64,000 bases of DNA from Erythroxylum novogranatense (GCA_029891385.1 JAIWQS010000093.1:310001-374000); one strand, 5' to 3'; positions 23,459 to 35,390 are shown, counted from the first letter of the stretch. Numbers and translations: made by a program. The notes: generated by a model not told the origin, from the letters alone.

Positions 23459-23900
23459 AAGATAAGCTCCATTTGTTTTGCTCCAAGTTGCAACACCTCC
23501 AGGGGTTAGATGGGTTTATCTATTACTGTCTCAATAAATCTCAATTTACCTATCACTAGAATCTCCTACGATGGAGCTCCTTGTACTCTTTCTCCTTTCA
23601 GGCTCTTTTTGGGTCTTTAATATTCCCTGTAAAAGAGGGAAATCAACGGGGTTTAGGGTTTCTAGTGGTGTTTTGTTTGAGGGGTTTGTGTTGATAGTGG
23701 TGGAAGTTTGCATTTCTATTTCTATGTTTACGAACATGGTTGATTTGGGTGGGGAGAGGGAAGTCGTCAAGAGTTGGGGACTAGGTTTCCATGGGATTGA
23801 GGACAAGGTTGGTGCAGTGGTTGTTGATGGTTAGTTTGGGTAGGGAGAGGAAAGCTAAAAGGATCAGGTTATTGTCAGATTTGGTACAAGTTGCTATGGT
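23459..23900 (-). pseudogene. LINE ORF1-like relic, upstream part
   Basis: The minus-strand frame 23806-23546 contains NPVDFPLLQG, a short motif of the kind that precedes the DUF4283-type domain in plant L1 ORF1 proteins. Reading on across the AAGAT duplication joins the piece at 14525, so the Sirevirus split one LINE coding region. A stop-rich gap lies between 23546 and 23464. Confidence 0.5.
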
Positions 23901-24264
23901 GGTTATTGTGAGACTAGCCATAGGGACTCTCTTATAGTGGGGACTAGTAATTAAGGACTTGATCCAAAGCAAGCTAGCTAATTTTATTAGTTTACTTGAA
24001 ACTAGAATAAAAAGGTATCAATTGGGAAATAACCTATGGTTTTTAAGGAAAGCTAGAAGGTGATCTCTAACCATGATAAGCATATAGGAGGGATAATTAT
24101 AATTAGGTATAACAGCCATTGAATTGGATGCTATAAACCAAGTGATAAACTACCATATAAGGATAAAAAATTCAGGTGTGATTATTACAATCTTAGTTGT
24201 GTATGCAACCAACTAAACTTTCCTAAGGCAATCACTATAGGAGGAACTAGTGTGATTAAGTAAG
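23901..24264. other. Spacer, nothing recognised
   Basis: Possibly the 5' part of the LINE or older intergenic sequence. No motif supports either. Confidence 0.4.
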
Positions 24265-24385
24265 ATAAACAATCACCCTTGGGAGGTTAATGAGGATTAG
24301 AATTGCACTTTTAAAAAAAGTGAAAAAACAATCACCCTTGGGTAGTTAATGAGGATTAAAATTGCACTATTAAGACAAGTGAAAC
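24265..24385. repeat. Short tandem duplication, 59-bp period
   Basis: Two adjacent copies each contain AATCACCCTTGGG followed by GTTAATGAGGATTA and a TTGCACT segment. The copies begin 59 bp apart (ATCACCCTT at 24272 and 24331), with a few differences. Confidence 0.85.
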
Positions 24386-24659
24386 GTGGGAAGGAAGGAA
24401 CTGGACTACGTAAAACTAAAGGGAGCTACTGGAGATAACTAAGAAAACTGGGTTGACAGATGTTAAGCACTATAGGAATGACTACACTTGGAAGAATATG
24501 TAGAGTCGACACTGGTTCTTGTTGAGGAAACTGGACACATGCATGATAAATAGAAAGTAGATGACACTTCCCACTTAACGCTGCCAACTTTGAAGAACCT
24601 AATACATCTAATCATAGTCTTATGGTGATTAAGCTCAATACCCCAGCTAAAAGAAGGAA
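24386..24659. other. Spacer, nothing recognised
   Basis: No supported ORF or repeat. Confidence 0.4.
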
Positions 24660-26870
24660 TGTGGTAGCGCATCATAACACTACACAAAATAAACTAGACC
24701 TACTATTATAGTAGTGGTGAGTCTAGATCGATCCCACAAAGAGTGTGTGTAAACCTTTCGAAATGGAATAATTGGTGTTTAGGTTATAGGAGGTTAGTTT
24801 ATTGAACAAGAAAAAAATGAAAGTAAACTAGTAAAGACAAATTAAACAAAACATGCAAAAATAATAAAAACTGATGAATGCGTTAGGGACTCGATTCTTT
24901 GGTTCAATCTCGACCTACACCTAATTAAACATATTTCATTAAATTGTTGTCTTCACATCGGTCGTAGATTAACAACAAGGTATGTTTATCTCATTTTTTC
25001 CTTAGGTCATAGTTAATTAAGAAGAGCTCATTAATTAACCCTAGCTATTGGATAACCAAGGAGATGCCCTCTAAGTTTAATTGGACAATTGCCTAACGAA
25101 TGAAAAAAATAGACCAATATAAGAAATAATCACTCAAGCTCAAACTATTTAACTTAGATTATGTTATCCCTAACTATTTAATACTGTTGGTTGTCATATA
25201 CGACTTCAAACACAACTATTATGTATCATGTTCAAATTCTAGCTATGGGTCTTTATGAAAAATGATTCAATAAAGCATCAAAATCATTCTCATACAATAC
25301 CTAATCAATGCATACAAGATAATGTAATCAATCCTAAAATAGAGTATGAATAACAAGCTTAGTCATGATGGTGACACCTTAATTACCAATTTTTTTGACG
25401 CAAAATTTATGTGACCTTTCATTTTTTATGAAAAATTCACAAATCATTCCCTTTAACCTTCATGCATCATTCACGACTATTTTCACTTAATTCATTCAAA
25501 TTTGGATTAAAAATTCAAGAGTTTATTACCAAAATCAAGATATGAATGCAAGCAAAATCAATAGAAATTACACACAATGATTCCCCTACTCTTAAACTTT
25601 GCTTGTCCCCAAGCAAAATCAAGAACACTAGACTATACAAGAACAAATAATGGAAACAACAAATTTCTAAAATAATAGTTAAAGATATTAACAATCATTT
25701 CAATAAACACAACCTAAGAACTTAAAACTCATAATACTCTATAAACATACTATTCTTTGTATATTTAGCCAAAACTAACAAGTACTTCAACTAAAAAATC
25801 ATTAACAAGTGTCATAGATACTCACTTCACTCTCCATCCTCCTAGGCATTTAATGGTAGGATATATTCACTCATCATTCATTCATGTAAGGCATCTACAA
25901 TAGGTTTGCTTACTAATCAAATCTCCACCACTCATATCAAACACAAACATCAATTTGAAGGTCTTTATTTTGGTTATAATGGGGTAGGGCTAAGGGTAGA
26001 AAAAGGAAAATCACACTTTAAAACTATAAAACAATTTGAGCATTTAAAGTAATATAAACAATGAAGCATAAGACAATCAATTCTTTCCTTTCAAGTTAAC
26101 AAGATAGCGCTCCTCTTTTATGTCTCTCCTCTTTGTTTTCATTTTTTGTTATCGTTTCTTCCTTCCTTTTCTTTTTTATTTCCTTTTTCTCTTTTTGTGT
26201 TATTATTATTTATTTATTTATTTAGAAAAGATCAAGTTTAGAAGAGCAAAATGTAGAGGAGAGATATAAATCATTACAACCATACCAATTCCTAACTAAA
26301 AATCAACTATATCTTATGATTTCCCCACACTTATTCAAACAATTATTCCCAAACCCAATCATACCAATTCAAATGCTCAATTCATCCTTACAGTAGGTAT
26401 GATGAAAAAGTTAAATAATCAAGGTTGAGGCTCACATTTTGCGTTTAAAGAAGTAATGGTTCATGTTAAGCTAAAAGGGGGCTTACTAAAGGTAAAATTA
26501 CGGTGACTTAAAAAAAAAAGGTTATATCCTAGTTGCCTTCATCATTTCAATGTTTACGCAAGACCGTGTGATATTGACTAGTATTTGCAAGTAAGTTCTA
26601 GAGTTCTTTAATCATGAAAGAATAGTCTTAGTAAAGAATACTTGAATTTGGTGTTAAATATTTTAAAAGAGCTCAAATTCTTACCAAATGAAAAGTGCCA
26701 TTCATCAATCAAAGTCAGCTAATGTCCTTTTAATCAAAATCCAAGTTAATCAACCTAAGCATGCAATTATACTCATTCACTCATATTATGCATTTCTAAT
26801 CCAAATCAAGTTCATTTAATGACCATGCATTTCTAACTATTAAATGGGAAAAAATAAACACACAATCACA
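24660..26870 (-). mobile_element. Probable remains of a non-chromovirus gypsy LTR region
   Basis: The layout suggests an Athila/Tat-like element end. Near 25580-25592 the minus strand has a G-rich tract (AGAGTAGGGGAATCA). It is preceded by a perfect short hairpin, TTTGCTTG / CAAGCAAA at about 25600-25617, of the type found before the 3' LTR of those elements. Downstream (24690-24730 plus strand) is TAGTGGTGAGTCTAGATCG followed by ATCCCACA, a segment common in their LTR/UTR regions. No pol is present, LTR edges could not be fixed, and the name rests on recalled pattern only. A pyrimidine-rich block lies at 26105-26215. Confidence 0.38.
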
Positions 26871-27246
26871 AAAAAAATAATTTTTTAACCAATACTCCAC
26901 CCCACTTAAATATCACATTATTCCTAATGTGATACAAAAAGTAAAAGAGTGATCTAAGACACAAAATAACATGAACAAGGACAAGCATTAAAACTAAAAG
27001 ACATAAACTATCAAGTGGTAAAAATAAAAAATAACAAGGATAAAAAGATGATACGAAAGTGTGGGTGGTGGTTGTGTTAATGCGGTTTGAAGCATTGCAT
27101 CCTACACTAAGGAGTAGAGAACAGTTGCAAGGAAGATAAATAAAAGAGATTGAAAAGTAGTTATGTGCATACAAAGTAAACAGATTAAATCGAGTTTTAC
27201 TAAAAAGGAATAACAAACAAGTAATTGAAAAATTTAGGGGCCAACA
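26871..27246 (-). mobile_element. Chromovirus 3' LTR, start only
   Basis: On the minus strand the LTR begins TGTTGGCCCCTAAATTTTTC at 27246, directly after the polypurine tract. About 375 bp can be assigned with some confidence before sequence of another character takes over; no LTR end was found. Confidence 0.6.
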
Positions 27247-27262
27247 TTTCTCCCCCTCTTAA
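27247..27262 (-). promoter_or_regulatory. Chromovirus polypurine tract
   Basis: The minus strand reads TTTTAAGAGGGGGAGAAA, identical to the tracts of the non-autonomous A and B elements. It overlaps the end of the pol frame (residues DKILLRGGEM). Confidence 0.85.
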
Positions 27263-28371
27263 AAGAATTTTGTCCTCGAAATTATTACCTAAGTCATCGA
27301 AGAGGTGTGGATACTTCTCCTTCATGGCCTCCAAGGGCTCCCATGTAGCCTCTTCTATAGAATGGTTTCTCCACAGAACCTTGACTAGCTGAACTGTCTT
27401 GTTCGTGAGGACCTTCTCCTTAGTGTCCAGGATGTCCACTGGAGTCTCTTCATAAGTCAAATCATCTCTCAATTGAACCTCAGTAGTCTAAATGATACGA
27501 GAGGGATTCGATCTACACCTCCTCAACATGGAAATTTGAAAAACATCATGTATCTAAGATAATTCCGGTGGTAACGTCAACCTATATACTAATGGTCTAA
27601 TCCTCTCAAGAATTTCATAAGGACCCACATATCTCAGACTCAAATTGCCTTTCTTGCCAAATCTTATGACTCCTTTCCAAGGAGACATCTTAAAAAAGAC
27701 TTTCTCACCGAATTCATACTCCATTTCCTTTCAATGTGCATCAATATAGCTCTTCATTCTATCCTGTGCTGCTTTAAGCCATTGCTTAACCAGATTGGCG
27801 TTGTCAACTGTCATCTTTCCTTTCTCCTTTGTCATCCCAGCATATCGGAGTTCTACATATTCTTCCATACAGTGCTTCATATGGAGCCATTTGAATGCTC
27901 AAATGGTACGAATGGTACGAAGTATTGTAAGTGAATTTAACCAATGACAAATGCTCATCATTTGAAATCCATCACACATGCCCTAAGCATTAATCAAGGG
28001 TCCGAATGGTCCTTTTAGATTGACCATCCGTCTGGGGTGAAAAATCGTGTTAAACGTTAACTTGGTTCCCAGAGCCTCTTGTAAGCTTCCCCAGAATCTC
28101 GAAGTGAATTGAGGATCCCTGTCAAAAACTATAGAATCTGGAATTCTATGTAATTTTAATATCTCATTAATATACTTCTTTTCTAGCGCATGCAGAGGAG
28201 CAGTCTGTTTAATTGTCAGAAAATGGGCTGACTTCGTCAAACGATTAACAATAACCCATATGGCATCATGCTTCCTACTAGTCTTGGGCAAACTTATAAG
28301 AAAATTCACCCTTGGCCACTACTCGGGAATGGATAATGGCATTAACTTACTTGAGGGTGCCTAGTGTCCAG
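27247..28371 (-). pseudogene. Chromovirus integrase core and chromodomain, broken
   Basis: Pieces at 28309-27983 show the gypsy integrase core: NFLISLPKT, AIWVIVNRLTKSAHF, DRDPQFTSRFW, SLQEALGTKL. The last piece, 27472-27247, is a chromodomain-like tail: VKVLWRNHSIEEATWEPLEAM, then KYPHLF. In chromoviruses this tail is thought to steer integration to heterochromatin. In the first catalytic motif, usually MDF, the sequence gives GTG AAT TTT, so the Asp is Asn. The region 27480-27980 is stop-rich integrase C-terminus. The element is minus-strand and its upstream pol continues at 28372-29158 and, beyond the Copia-1 insertion, at 54495-55900. Confidence 0.85.
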
Positions 28372-28977
28372 CCTTGACTTGTTAACACACTGAACACTTA
28401 CTTGCATATTCTGCTACATTCCTCTTCATACCTTTCAACCAGAAATGCTCTTTCAAATCTCTGTACATCATAGTGCTACCTGGGTGCATAGTATAAGGCG
28501 CATTATGTGCCTCATCAAATATCTCATCCTTTACCTCCTTAACATTCAGAATACAAAGTCTATTTCTCACAACCATAAGTCTATCATCCCTCACTATCAC
28601 TTTAGACTTCCTACCATTTTAAACTTCTTCTCGGAGCTTGCTCAATTCTGCATCTTGTTTTTGTAACTCCTTAACCTTGACTTGCTGACACACTAAACAC
28701 TTACATGCATATTCTGCTACATCCTTCTTCATACCTTTCTACCAAAAATGCTCTTTCAAATCTCTGTACATCCTGGTACTACCTGGGTGCATAGTATAAG
28801 GCGCATTATGTGCCTCATCAAATATCTCATCCTTTACCTCCTTGACATTTAGAATACAAAGTCTATTTCTCACAACCATAAGTCTATCATCCCTCACTGT
28901 CACTTTAGACTTCCTACCATTCTAAACTTCTTCTCGATGTTTGCTCAATTCTGCATCTTGTTCTTGTAACTCCTTAA
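28372..28977 (-). pseudogene. Duplicated integrase zinc-finger (H2C2) segment
   Basis: Two adjacent copies, 28372-28674 and 28675-28977, are nearly identical over 303 bp, exactly 101 codons, so the duplication keeps the frame. Each encodes the gypsy integrase H2C2 finger: HNAPYTMHPGSTMMYRDLKE, then FWLKGMKRNVAEYASKCSVC in the better copy, preceded by a linker region (VRDDRLMVVRNRLCI). Copies differ at scattered positions, so the duplication is not an exact assembly echo. No integrase with two such fingers is usual in the family. Confidence 0.82.
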
Positions 28978-29158
28978 CATTTTTCCAGAATATCGGTCTC
29001 ACTCTAAAATTTACAATGATACAAACATGCTCCTCCTGTTTCAAACTTATTTTCAGCTTAGCCATCTCTTCCAATAATGTCAAAAAAATGTCTGAACGTG
29101 GGCTATTGAGGATTTCCTACTCAAAGCATCAACCACCACATTTGCCTTGCCTGGATGA
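28978..29158 (-). pseudogene. Chromovirus RNase H end, after the Copia-1 break
   Basis: The minus-strand frame reads HHPGKANVVVDALSRKS, the conserved motif following RNase H in gypsy pol. It completes the motif broken at 54499 (DYDLLIEYH on that side). The repeated bases GATGA at 29154-29158 and 54495-54499 are the Copia-1 target duplication. Confidence 0.92.
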
Positions 29159-31084
29159 TGTAGGAAAATCCCGGGAGGTACATCACATGTACCGCGTGAA
29201 AACAAAATTTTTGTTCCGGGACTTTCCGAATCCGAGGATCCGTATCGGTATGAAGACATCAACCTAAATAGCCAAAAGAGACTATCTCTAAAGGTGATCC
29301 ACGCAGAGATCAGAAAATCTAACCGAGTCAAACCCCTTTGACCCGGGAATAGCTAGAACAGATTAAAGCCTGCTAGAGCCTACCTCTATCCTGGAGAGCT
29401 GAAGGAAACGTTGGACCATGTGCTTGGAGAAGAGAAACTTTCGATGATGGCTTAAGAGAAAACAAGGAATAAAACTCTTTTCACCCTTTTTGCTTAACAC
29501 TTAAGCATTTTCTCTTCTTCCATGAGAAAACCGTCGGCCATCCACTTCCATCTTCTCTTTTGTTGATTTTTAACCTTTTAAAAAAGCTTCCATAAGAAAT
29601 GGACAAATGGTGAGTTAATGGCCATTCATTCATTAATGAATAAAGAAATAAACTTTGAAAAGTCAAAGTTTATCCTCCTTTTCCCAAAACCAACGTGCAC
29701 ACATATATATATATAATAATTAATTAATTAATTACTTAATTAATTAATTAGAATATATTTGCTAAGGTCGATCAACTGGGTTGGTCCCTAAACTGCAAGA
29801 ACCCCGATCTTGAAAGCTTGACCGAAACCTTTCTTAGCAATATCGATGTCGCGATCTCATCGGGACATATCCCAATCTATTGGGATCCATTTAATCCATT
29901 GCTCTCCATAATTGGAACTCGGTCCAATTACTATTTCTGATTTCTCTAAAACACTCTTATCGTGTGACCCTTTAGGCTCCGGTTATGTTGGCCACTTAGA
30001 TTAACAATTAATCTGAGCAAGTCATGGCGGTATCTAGCAACACATCATGACCCCAATTGACCGGAAAGTAATCGGTTTGATGTATTCATCACGAACCGGA
30101 TCACGAACCCTTCCATGAACAATTACCGTGCAATTCGTCCTTTTACCATCCTATACCCCACTTGGTTATGAGTATGGTCAAAGTGTCAACTCTCACTAGG
30201 CGAGTCTAGCCAAGTGATATCGGTTCTCGTCACGGGACTCATTACTTTATATGTCAATGAAGACACTCTTCATGACATACATTTGGCCGACCTTAGTAAT
30301 GATCTGACAAGAGGCCGTGGGTATCTCTTCGCTAATCCGAAGTGGTGAATCCTTTATTGGCTACTCAATTATCTTCGAATACCTCAAGCTGTGCCCAAGC
30401 ACCACCCTATGAGTTACCTCTGGAAGGCAACAAGGAATGGAGTCAAAGCACAGGATCCGTATCCAAGATATCCTTGAGTACCTCAAGTCTAAGGATACTT
30501 GCACCATTGCCATGATGAGATTATCACTGACACTTAGATAAGATATCCATGTGATGATCTCATGGCAGGTCATCCAATGTACTTACTACCGCTAGTAAGC
30601 ATCCACATGTCAATTCTAAATATCTCATATTTATAATTTCTGAGATCCACTGCTTGATCCAATCAAGGAATATGACATGTGCTAGTCTATCCGGATTAAT
30701 GATGTCGGTCTCATTAATCCTATGACTAGGAGAATTTGAATCTTGACATAATTGCACATGATAGGAATCTCGAGAGTATGATCATATCATAATTTCATTC
30801 ATGCTATGTCATATATCATGGACTTTATTAATTCGATTAAAGATCCAATCAATTCATAAACAATGTTTATGAATATCAAATTAATGAATAATGCCTTTTC
30901 TTTATTTATTCATTCAGTCTGCTCACGACTTTGAATAAAACGCGCTAAAGGGGATTGCCTTTAGGGCACAAATAAACAGTACCGACCTTGAACAAGTCGA
31001 CTTATCCAATGAACAAGTCGACTTATCGGTACCGAACATGTGTAAGTCGACTTACACATGGTACAAGTCGACTTATCACTTACA
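29159..31084 (-). repeat. Copia-1 3' LTR
   Basis: 1926 bp. On the minus strand it starts TGTAAGTGATAAGTCG and ends GGGATTTTCCTACA. Four AAGTCGACTT palindromes lie at 30994, 31015, 31044 and 31065, within 95 bp of the LTR start. An AT-rich TATATATATA run is near 29703-29715. Confidence 0.93.
30994..31074. promoter_or_regulatory. Palindrome cluster at the LTR edge (4 copies)
   Basis: AAGTCGACTT starts at 30994, 31015, 31044 and 31065, steps 21, 29 and 21. The third copy lies within a perfect 24-bp palindrome at 31037-31060. Equivalent clusters lie at 54404-54480 and 59919-59997. This is U3 sequence next to the integrase end, so enhancer or end-binding roles are possible. Confidence 0.85.
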
Positions 31085-31096
31085 AATCTCCCACTT
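31085..31096 (-). promoter_or_regulatory. Copia-1 polypurine tract
   Basis: The minus strand reads AAGTGGGAGATT directly before the 3' LTR start TGTAAG. Confidence 0.8.
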
Positions 31097-31235
31097 GACC
31101 TAAAGTCAATCGCCTTAGTATCTAATACCATAAGCGAGTCCATGAGAATCACAATTCTCCTGTGACAATGGCTTTGTCAACGAAACAGCAACACTTTGCT
31201 CTGTGGGAATTCTCTCTATCAGGATATCATGTCGA

Positions 31236-32400
31236 CTAATGATCTCCCGAATCGGCGAAGTACGAGTTCGGATCGTCGATAAGACCTTGGTTCCTTTGCC
31301 TGCGCACTAGCCCCATTGTATCACAATACAATCCTATGGGCCCATCACAGCTAGGGACCAGATCATGTTCAGTAATGAACTTCTTAATCCAAACCGCTTC
31401 TTTACGCATCTCATGCGGCAATGTACTCTGCCTCGGTTGATGAATCAGCAGTCCTCTCTTGTTTGGAACTTTTCCAATTGACCGCCACGCTATTCAGTGT
31501 GAATGTATATAACCTGATTGTGATTCAGAATCATCCTTATCAGATTAAATACTTGCATCTGAATGCCCGCTCACTTGGAGATTTCCATCTCCATAGATCA
31601 AGAAAACATCCTTAGTGCTTCACAAGTACTTGAGGATATTCTTGACAGCCACCCAGTGACCCTCACCAGGATCCGATTGGTATCTGCTCGTAACACTTAG
31701 AGCATACGATACATCGGGCCTCGTACATAGTATTGTTCCATGCTAAACCTCTTTAGCATCTCATTTATGTACGATGATTGTGAAAGACCAAACAACCTTT
31801 TGATTTATCTCTATAAATCTATATCCCTAGGATATAAGTTGCTTCACCAAGGTCTTTCATCGCAAAAGGGTTTGGACAACCAAATCTTAACTGATTGTAG
31901 CATAAAGACATCGTTTCCTAGTAACAGTATGTCATCTACATACAACACAAGGAATACGATTGCAGTCCCATTAACCTTCTTATACACACAATGATCATCC
32001 GGATTTTGTGAGAAATCAAACTCTTTGAGTACCTCATCAAAATGGATATTCGAACTCCTGGATGCTTGCCTCAATCCATACATGGAATTCTGAAGCTTGC
32101 ATACCTTTTCGCCATCGATGGAAGTGAAGCCCTCAGGTTGTGTCATACATATCCTCGGGTAGATTTCCTCTCAGGAAAGTTGTCTTCACATCCATTTGCC
32201 ATATCTCATAATCATAATCAGTGGCAATGGCTAGGAGTATCCTAATGGATTTAAGCATTGCTACGGGGCTGAAGGTTTTGTCATAGTCAACTCTTTGTCT
32301 GTGACGAAATCCTTTAACCAGAAGCATTGCTTTATAGGTAATCAAATTACCATCCATGTTGGTTTTCTTCTGAAAACTCCTTTGCACCCTATGGGTTTTA
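31236..32400 (-). pseudogene. Copia-1 reverse transcriptase and RNase H, broken
   Basis: Pieces in order: 32387-32133 (VDYDKTFSPVA, IWQMDVKTTFLRGNL), 32146-31844 (MTQPEGF, MYGLRQASRS, and catalytic LYVDDILLLGND intact), then stop-rich connection, then 31421-31236 (EAVWIKKFITEHDL, IGLYCDTMG), which is the RNase H end. Order and motifs are those of Ty1/copia pol. The lineage within copia was not settled. Several frameshifts break it. Confidence 0.88.
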
Positions 32401-32930
32401 TCCCTTCAGGTGTAACAACCAAAGTCCATACTTGGTTTTCATACATGGAATCCATTTCAGATTTCATGGCATAAAACCATGTTCCAGACTCTAAACCTTT
32501 CAGAACCTATTCATAGGTAGTAGGCGCATCATCTCATATGAGCAATACGTCATTCTGTTCCTCACGAGAAATCCATATCTCTCAGGAATAGAGCGTATCC
32601 TACATGACCTACGAAATTCTTGTGTAATAGAAGGTTGAACTGTTACCTCATCTATATGAGTTACAGCTTTGATTGAGCGATTGATCTATGTTTGTTCGAG
32701 AATCTTGAACTTCTCCAAGTTCAACTTTGCTCCTAATTGTCCTCTTGTAAAAGAAACTCTTTCTTTAAGAAAACAACATGCTTGGAAACAAACAAATTTT
32801 GTTCCTAAGCAAGGTAGAATTGATATTCCACGAACAAACACTTGTCAGCTTTTACATCAAATGTATCTGACTGTGTCCGCTTCACGTAAGCAGGACAATC
32901 CCAAACTTTCAGATGAGAAAGATAGGGCTT

Positions 32931-33720
32931 TCAGTTAGTCCACATCTCATATGGAGTAACATCAACTGTCTTTAATGGAACTCTGTTTAGCAAGTAAACA
33001 GCTGTCTCGAGCGCATATTCCCAAAACTGTGCAAAACCTATCATCAATCGCACCAAGTCTAACAAGGTTCGATTTCTCCTTTCAGCCACACCATTGTGCT
33101 GCGGCGTGTAAGGTGGAGTATACTGAGATAAAATCCCATTATCTCTGAGATAATCCAAAACCGTTGGTCTAAGCATTTTCCACCACGATCAGATCGTAAT
33201 GTATTCATACTATTACCAAGTTAGTTTTCTACTTCATTTCTGAATTGTTTGAACGTTTCAAACGCTTCAGATTTGTATCTCATCAGATACAGATACCTAT
33301 ATCGTGAATAATCACCGATAAAAGTAATGAAGTAAAAACAACCACTTATGGAATGGATGGACATCAGACCACATACATCCTAATGTATTAGGTCTAATAT
33401 TCCATTCACTCGTTTACCCTTCCCTTAAAGGATAACTTAGTCATCTTGCTAATAAACAAGATTCGCATGTGTCATATGATTCATAATCAAATGACCCTAA
33501 ACATCCACTCTTATGGAGCTTAGCGATGCGTGTCTCATTTATTTATGGCCAAGCCGACAATGCCATAAGAAAGTTGATTTTAAATTATCTCGATTATGTC
33601 TTTCCGCGTCATTGACATTCAGAACTGGATATGACATATCTAATATGTCAATTCAATTGCATAATGTACGAGTACCATAGAGCATTCCATTGCAACTAAT
33701 ATAACAACCATTGCTACTAA
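32931..33720 (-). pseudogene. Copia-1 integrase, broken
   Basis: The region 33720-33520 has a GAG-pre-integrase remnant (LWHCRLGH, then an out-of-frame CESC). Around 33205-33170 the second catalytic Asp motif LRSDRGGK is readable. The piece 33176-32931 gives YTPPYTPQHNGVAERRNRTL with the third catalytic motif and YALETAVYLLNRVP. Frame changes separate the parts. Confidence 0.85.
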
Positions 33721-34059
33721 AAGTCCAATGGAAACCAGCTCTAATGAAACAAGAAACAGACAATATGTTCTTTGTTTAAAACAGGTACAAAATGTCAATT
33801 ATCCAATTTGAATATAAGCCCATTAGGGAGGAACAAGACATAAGTGTCTACGGCTAATGTAGCAACTCTTGCTGCATTACCTACACGAAGGTCTAGTTCT
33901 CCTTTTATAAGCTGTTTACTGTCCCTGAGGCCCTGCATATCATTTCATATGTATGAGCCACATTCAGTATCAAATACCGATATGTTTGGATCAGGAATAG
34001 TATTAACCTCAATGACAAACATATTTGAAGGAGTAGAGGCATCTGATGCCTTCTTCTGC

Positions 34060-34790
34060 TTCAAGAACTCCAGATAGATTTTACAGTTTCGCCTTTAGTG
34101 GCTAGACTTGCCACAATGAAAACAAAATCCTTTTGGGGCAGAATCTTTGGTTTTTCCTTGATGGCACTTCCCTTTGGTTTCTTGGCCTTTTTCTTCTTTG
34201 AACTAGAAGAAGAAGCATCCACCATTAGCACTTGCTTACTATCCTTCTTGATAGCACCTGTTCAGCTGTCTTGAGCAGATTGATCAGCTCAGAATTGTTG
34301 TGGATATTTGGTTTATCCGATAGTTTATCACAAACTGTGAATAACCATCAGACAATCCAACCAGAATTAAGTCTCTACTTAACTCATAATCCATTACAAA
34401 TCCTAAGACGGCCAATCTCTCAATATAGCCATTCATCTTCAGGGCATACTGCACAGCAGATATCCCTGGAGCCATCTTTGTGGTGAAGAGAAGCCTTGAG
34501 GTCTCGAACCTTTCAGACCGAGCTTACTCATCAAACAGCTCCCTAAGATGAAATACTATAGAGTGAGCATCCATGGACTCGTGCTGCTCCTGCAGCTCTA
34601 GTGACATCGAGGCAAGCAGCCATGTCCCTGTCCTTTAGATGCTTACAATATGCTTTCTGATCCTCATCAGAAGCATCGACAGCAGGTGCAACTGGAAGTG
34701 AAACATCTAGGACGTATCCCAGTTCCTCAGATCTAAGAACAATTCTCAGATTCCTAAGCCAATCAAGAAAATTCAGTCCAAAATAGAGAG
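34060..34790 (-). pseudogene. Copia-1 gag, broken
   Basis: The minus strand reads LNFLDWLRNLRIVL near 34780-34735, a usual start of this copia gag type. Next comes a piece at 34475-34284 with ALKMNGYIERLAVLGF and LSDGYSQFVINY. A zinc knuckle follows near 34130-34090 (CFHCGKSSH, then a stop where Trp is usual, then RRNC). The protein would coat element RNA. The stop within the knuckle and frame changes make it defective as read. Confidence 0.83.
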
Positions 34791-34995
34791 CAAAAATTCA
34801 CACTGAAAGACTTCTTTAATCAACCTAGCGCGATAGAGAGAAGGAATGATATAATAGAAATGCCTGCATGATCATAAGGACTTACATGACATGCATATGG
34901 CTCCCACTAGTTTCCTAGAATCCATAACCCTCTTTACGAATCCAAAGAAACGATGTGACATTATGTCCTAGTGGGTCGATATCCGACATTGCTAA

Positions 34996-35390
34996 GAGTG
35001 ACCTTGGGTTTACCCAACAAGCCACAACTTAGGTCAATCGGTAGGTATCAGTCATACCAATTGTATCATCGATAACCGACATTAAGAATGACCTTGAGGT
35101 TAGCTCAACAAGCCACCTTATGTCTCGGGAGGTATCAGATATACCAATTACATCTTAGACACAACTATCGATCAGTGCTATCAACTTGTTGATGTGTGCA
35201 CTTCATTGGGTATCAACTCTTTGATGCGCATACATCGATGTATGCTACCCAATTTCGCCTCTCGTCCACGTTGACCTTCGAGGTTAGCTCAACAAATCAA
35301 CGCTTCTAGGAAAACCGACCCATTAATCCGAAAATCTCATTTTCATGGTTCGAACATATTCGTATAGAGTGAGCTTGAGGTTAGCTCGAC
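34996..35390 (-). ncRNA. Run of short stem-loops in the Copia-1 leader
   Basis: Four related hairpins occur (plus-strand notation): TTGGGTTTACCCAA at 35004, TTGAGGTTAGCTCAA at 35094, a variant at 35277, TTGAGGTTAGCTCGA at 35375. Between them are GGTATCAGTCATACC (35044), GGTATCAGATATACC (35131), ATCAACTTGTTGAT (35180) and an 18-bp perfect palindrome GCATACATCGATGTATGC (35228). The same series is in Copia-2 at 63359-63745. This is a structured part of the genomic RNA just 5' of gag; a packaging or dimer role is inference. Confidence 0.6.
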
